In this document: positions 61,144 through 64,000 of the stretch, piece after piece
How positions within the stretch are numbered: position 1 is the first letter of the stretch
Layout of the letters: every line of letters begins with the position of its first letter
From: Arcticibacter sp041902385
GTDB lineage: Bacteria; Bacteroidota; Bacteroidia; Sphingobacteriales; Sphingobacteriaceae
Length of the DNA: 64,000 nucleotides
Reading direction: 5' to 3'
Assembly: GCF_041902385.1 (NCBI RefSeq)
Contig: NZ_CP169244.1
Coordinates: forward strand, 3,472,001 to 3,536,000
Translations under genes and position numbers: made by a program
Notes under the pieces: generated by a model
The model's database searches: none
What the model saw: only the letters and a program-made list of their open reading frames with translations
What the model was told of the DNA's origin: nothing

Positions 61144-62022
61144 TTAACATTGCAGAAGTTCCAAAAAGCTGTCGATGCCACGCACATTTTGAGGAAGGCT
61201 GCTGCGCTCCTGCATAGCCACAGACCCTGTGATGTACACAGGCTTATCGGGAAGGGCCCTGGCCAGTGTCGCTGCAAAGAGTTGCAGGTCGATGGGGCTG
61301 ATGGCGTTGGTCATTCCGGTTACGATCAGGTCCGGATTGCATGTTCTGATCGTTGAATTCAGCGAGTCTAAGGGTACCGATTGTCCGAGGTATATTGTGT
61401 GATAACCTCTGCTTCTGAGTGCGTAATTGTAAAATAGGAGGGCCAGCTCGTGGAGCTCATGCTCAGGCAAAAAGAGAAGAGCCTTTTTTCCTGCTTTTTC
61501 TTCCCCGGGAGGGAACGCGTCTGTTGCGCTTATCAGTTTCTGCCTGACCATGTTCGAGAAAAAGTGCTCCTGGGCGGGGTTAATGGAACCGGCGTGCCAC
61601 ATGATGCCAATGCGGTCAAAGAAAGGAAAGACGACCTGTATAAAGGCCTGTTCAAAGCCCAGTTGCTTTTCCATCGCCCGAAAGGTTCGGTTGAATACCA
61701 GCTCGTTTATTTCAATAAGACTAAGCAGCAGGTTGTCAGACCAGTTCTCCTGTCTGGTCTCTTCCGAAAGGATGCTCTGTACCTGTTCGCTAATGTCACT
61801 GGTCGTCATGCCCGAGATGGCGGAGATCTTCAGTCCGTGGCGACTAAGAAGGCTGACATTGAGAAGGAGTTTAAGGTGCTCGTTGGTATAGAACCGGATG
61901 TTGGTGGACGTGCGGAGAGGTGAAATCAGATTGTACCGCTTTTCCCATATACGGATAGTATGGGCCTTTATGCCCGAGATCCTTTCAAGATCCCTGATGG
62001 AATAGGTCTCCGTTGTGTCCAT
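61144..62022 (-). CDS. MerR-family B12-binding regulator, CarH/LitR-like
   Basis: A 292-residue regulator. The MerR DNA-binding domain is SIRDLERISGIKAHTIRIWEKRY at residues 8-30. A helical bundle then holds W142 and EH at 152-153, an exact W-x9-EH spacing, the pocket that caps adenosylcobalamin in CarH. The cobalamin-binding domain follows with ELHELALLFYNY; His191 is the expected lower cobalt ligand, although the Gly two positions after Leu is Ala here. Such proteins repress carotenoid genes in the dark and release DNA on light. It is divergent from crtB across a shared region with an inverted repeat, so regulation of crtB is likely. Light response is inferred, not shown. Confidence 0.9.
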   Translation of the reverse strand: MDTTETYSIRDLERISGIKAHTIRIWEKRYNLISPLRTSTNIRFYTNEHLKLLLNVSLLSRHGLKISAISGMTTSDISEQVQSILSEETRQENWSDNLLLSLIEINELVFNRTFRAMEKQLGFEQAFIQVVFPFFDRIGIMWHAGSINPAQEHFFSNMVRQKLISATDAFPPGEEKAGKKALLFLPEHELHELALLFYNYALRSRGYHTIYLGQSVPLDSLNSTIRTCNPDLIVTGMTNAISPIDLQLFAATLARALPDKPVYITGSVAMQERSSLPQNVRGIDSFLELLQC

Positions 62023-62144
62023 GCTTTCCTGCTTCCGCCTTTAAATATTCGTGTCTTCGATGTATGATAAACTGATTCCGGTCCAAGAGGTTTTACCCTC
62101 GTTCCAAGGCCCGCTTTATGTACTGGTTTAAAACAAATCTCTGT

Positions 62145-62227
62145 TATTTTGTTTAATTTTTCTATGTATAAGGTTAAACAAAATATCTAAATTGCAATTT
62201 AAATATAATCGGCTTATTTTGTTAAAC
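62145..62227. promoter_or_regulatory. Putative operator: 12-bp inverted repeat plus a third half-site before crtB
   Basis: TATTTTGTTTAA at 62145-62156 and TTAAACAAAATA at 62174-62185 are perfect inverted copies separated by 17 bases. A third, direct half-site TATTTTGTTAAAC is at 62215-62227, ending 14 bases before the crtB ATG. They fill the region between the CarH-like regulator and crtB, where a repressor site is expected. Confidence 0.65.
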
Positions 62228-62241
62228 GCAATCAGGCAGGA

Positions 62242-63069
62242 ATGAAAGAACTTTTTGATAAGGTAAGTGCACGCTGCAGCAAGTTAACGACGAGGGCATA
62301 CAGTACTTCGTTTTCTCTCGGAATTCAGTTTCTTGCGAAGGAGCTCCATGCTCCCATATACGGTATTTACGGATTTGTTCGCTTTGCCGACGAGATTGTC
62401 GATTCTTTTCATGCGTATCCTAAGGAGGAGCTGCTGAGCGACTTCCGAAAACAAACTTACGCCGCAATAGAGGCAGGAATAAGCCTCAATCCCATCTTAA
62501 ACAGCTTTCAGCATGCGGTGAGAAAGTACAATATCCAGATGGATCTCATCGACACCTTTCTGGATAGCATGGAGATGGACCTGAAAGATCAGGCGTACTC
62601 CCATAGCCTGTACGAGCAGTATATCTTAGGTTCTGCGGAAGTGGTAGGACTGATGTGTCTCCGCGTTTTCTGCAATAACGATCATGCCCTCTATGAGTCG
62701 CTGAAATATCCGGCGATGAAGCTTGGAGCTGCATTTCAAAAAGTGAATTTCCTGCGCGACATCAAGGCCGACACCCAGGATTTGGGGCGGTCGTATTTTC
62801 CATCTGTCAACCCCCATAGTTTTAACGCAGCTGATAAGGCGAAAATAGAAGCGGAGATAGAGGCCGACTTTGCTGATGCTGTTGAGGGGATCAGGCGATT
62901 GCCGCGGAGCGCAAGGAAAGGTGTATACCTGGCATACGCGTACTATCGCGTTTTGTTCAATAAAATAAAGAGAGTGCCGCCGGGAAAGATCATGACCGAG
63001 CGGGTGAGGGTATCAAACAGCCATAAGCTGGGCATTATGCTTCATACCATGGTACTTGCAAAAGTCTGA
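62242..63069 (+). CDS. crtB: Phytoene synthase
   Basis: A 275-residue squalene/phytoene synthase making phytoene from two geranylgeranyl diphosphates, the first dedicated carotenoid step. Metal-binding motifs are FVRFADEIVDSFH near residues 46-57 and NFLRDIKADTQDLGRSYFP near 170-190; the Asp-rich clusters are intact. LTTRAYSTSFSLGIQFL is the typical start region. It is not followed by crtI in this window; rpsO comes next. The CarH-like regulator is divergent. The ATG at 62242 follows an AGGCAGGA stretch that may serve as ribosome-binding site. Confidence 0.95.
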   Translation: MKELFDKVSARCSKLTTRAYSTSFSLGIQFLAKELHAPIYGIYGFVRFADEIVDSFHAYPKEELLSDFRKQTYAAIEAGISLNPILNSFQHAVRKYNIQMDLIDTFLDSMEMDLKDQAYSHSLYEQYILGSAEVVGLMCLRVFCNNDHALYESLKYPAMKLGAAFQKVNFLRDIKADTQDLGRSYFPSVNPHSFNAADKAKIEAEIEADFADAVEGIRRLPRSARKGVYLAYAYYRVLFNKIKRVPPGKIMTERVRVSNSHKLGIMLHTMVLAKV

Positions 63070-63073
63070 AAAA

Positions 63074-63105
63074 TTTGGATCGTATGCATTTTAGTTCTAC
63101 CTTTG
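63074..63105 (+). promoter_or_regulatory. Bacteroidota-type promoter of rpsO
   Basis: TTTG at 63074-63077 and TACCTTTG at 63098-63105, separated by exactly 20 bases, match the TTTG/TAnnTTTG consensus. It lies 46 bases before the rpsO ATG. Confidence 0.8.
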
Positions 63106-63150
63106 CACCCTAATTAACAGATGGTTTAACGCTTTGATACTATTCAGGTA

Positions 63151-63428
63151 ATGTATTTAAGTAAAGAAAAAAGGCAGAAATTTTTGCCAAACACGGCAAA
63201 GGCGCAACCGATACAGGTTCAGCTGAAGGCCAGGTAGCATTATTCACAACTCGTATTGCTCACTTAACCGGGCACTTGAAGAAGAACAAGAAAGATTTTT
63301 CAACTCAGTTAGCTCTTCAAAAGTTAGTAGGTAAACGCAGGGCTTTGTTAGCTTATTTATATAAGAAAGACATCGCAAGATATCGTGCTATTATTAAAGC
63401 TTTAGAATTAAGAGATATCATCAAATAA
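63151..63428 (+). CDS. rpsO: Ribosomal protein S15, frameshifted at an A6 run
   Basis: The ATG at 63151 begins MYLSKEK; the frame then changes, and the rest is continuous in the next frame (IFAKHGKGATDTGSAEGQVALF through LYKKDIARYRAIIKALELRDIIK). One extra A in the run at 63167-63172 restores the normal sequence of 92 residues. S15 binds 16S rRNA and orders the central domain of the 30S subunit. The rest of the gene is perfect, a good promoter precedes it and a terminator follows, so an assembly error is much more likely than loss. It is upstream of pnp, as in many bacteria. Confidence 0.93.
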
Positions 63429-63445
63429 TTCTTTTGAAAAAAATA

Positions 63446-63476
63446 AAAAGCCATCTCGTAAGGGGATGGCTTTTTT
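63446..63476 (+). terminator. Intrinsic terminator between rpsO and pnp
   Basis: GCCATCTC and GGGGATGGC form the stem (one G-T pair) from 63450 to 63470, preceded by A5 and followed by T6. Confidence 0.88.
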
Positions 63477-63557
63477 ATTTTAATTTAGCAAACAAAAAGT
63501 CAAAGATAAATTAAAGTGTGTTTGTAAAGATGAAAAACACGCTGCAATGAACACAAA

Positions 63558-64000
63558 ATGAGTTACAATTTAGTTAAAAAGTCTTTCGATCTGGGCGATG
63601 GCCGGATGATCGAAATTGAAACAGGCAAGCTGGCTAAGCAGGCAGATGGTTCTGTTGTGGTAAAGATGGGAGATACGATGTTATTGGCTACCGTTGTTTC
63701 TGCAAAGGAAGCGAAAGAAGGTGTCGATTTTCTTCCATTGTCTGTTGATTATCAGGAGAAATATGCTGCTACAGGCCGTATTCCGGGAGGCTTCCTTCGC
63801 CGTGAAGCCAGGTTGTCAGACTATGAGGTCCTGATCTCTCGTCTTGTAGACCGCGCTCTTCGTCCGATGTTTCCTGAAGATTATCATGCCGACACTCAGG
63901 TCATGATCAGTCTCATCTCTGCCGACAAGAACATTATGCCTGATTCTCTTGCAGGTCTGGCAGCTTCAGCTGCTCTTGCCGTTTCAGACATTCCTTTCAA
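63558..64000 (+). CDS. pnp: Polynucleotide phosphorylase, 5' part only
   Basis: The first 147 codons of PNPase, an RNA-degrading 3'-5' phosphorolytic exonuclease. It starts MSYNLVKKSFDLGDGRMIEIETGKLAKQADGSVVV and continues through GDTMLLATVVSAKEAKEGVDFLPLSVDYQEKYAATGRIPGGF and RREARLSDYEVLISRLVDRALRPMFP. This is the first RNase PH-like domain. The second domain and KH/S1 parts lie beyond the window. It follows rpsO after a terminator, in the conserved rpsO-pnp order, with its own start at 63558. Confidence 0.95.
   Translation, partial: MSYNLVKKSFDLGDGRMIEIETGKLAKQADGSVVVKMGDTMLLATVVSAKEAKEGVDFLPLSVDYQEKYAATGRIPGGFLRREARLSDYEVLISRLVDRALRPMFPEDYHADTQVMISLISADKNIMPDSLAGLAASAALAVSDIPF

Noticed and set aside
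60990..61277. 95-codon minus-strand frame between the DUF72 and regulator genes
   Set aside because: Most of it overlaps the end of the B12-type regulator in another frame and no start signal supports it.
63160..63180. Programmed frameshift in rpsO
   Set aside because: S15 is not known to need one, and four more genes here show the same lesion; an assembly error is simpler.

Overview
The window looks like chromosomal DNA of a Bacteroidota member, most likely family Sphingobacteriaceae (Pedobacter or a close relative). The evidence is a SusC/SusD pair, an Hc1-type small histone-like protein, a DUF4296 lipoprotein, -7 promoter elements of the form TAnnTTTG with TTTG about 19-20 bases upstream, mostly weak Shine-Dalgarno sites, and several TTG starts. 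The family assignment is inference; the phylum is well supported.

Layout. 1-3740: lipoprotein esterase divergent from a YbbA/YbbP-like ABC exporter. 3741-7093: UMF1-type transporter and LutA-like Fe-S protein, set among repeats (a 31-bp-arm hairpin and two period-7 arrays). 7094-10374: thrS-infC-rpmI-rplT. 10488-12570: DUF72, peroxiredoxin and cold-shock genes. 13010-16769: minus-strand methyltransferase, aspartokinase, acetyltransferase and YggS. 16811-25493: DUF4296, mutS2, a SelW-like operon, split dsbD, sdaA. 25607-31815: small histone-like protein, envelope lipoprotein/barrel operon, YtxH protein, acid phosphatase, PAS histidine kinase, iron-permease-like protein. 31940-36989: SusD and SusC without nearby enzymes. 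37267-43555: three Wadjet/MksBEF-type condensin genes (jetA, jetB, jetC) without the nuclease gene jetD, followed by a nitrilase-family gene. 43915-45335: a complete IS with inverted ends and target duplication. 45674-50879: TolC-EmrA-EmrB-type efflux operon with a divergent AraC regulator. 50963-58289: complete GlgE route, glgE, treS-maltokinase fusion and glgB. 58449-62022: small unknown genes, RsbQ-like hydrolase, second DUF72 gene, and a CarH/LitR-like B12 regulator. 62242-64000: crtB, rpsO and the start of pnp.

Five genes, including rpsO for ribosomal protein S15, are each broken by one missing base in or beside a run of 5-6 identical bases. Because rpsO is a core gene, the simplest reading is homopolymer under-calling in the assembly, so all five are annotated here as full genes with a frameshift.

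How genes work together. The best functional units are the trehalose-to-branched-glucan pathway (TreS makes maltose, maltokinase phosphorylates it, GlgE polymerises, GlgB branches), the regulated tripartite efflux pump, the photoreceptor-type repressor facing crtB across a perfect 12-bp inverted repeat, and the condensin-like JetABC set. The JetABC-nitrilase unit lacking JetD is the strongest candidate here for an undescribed variant of a known system.
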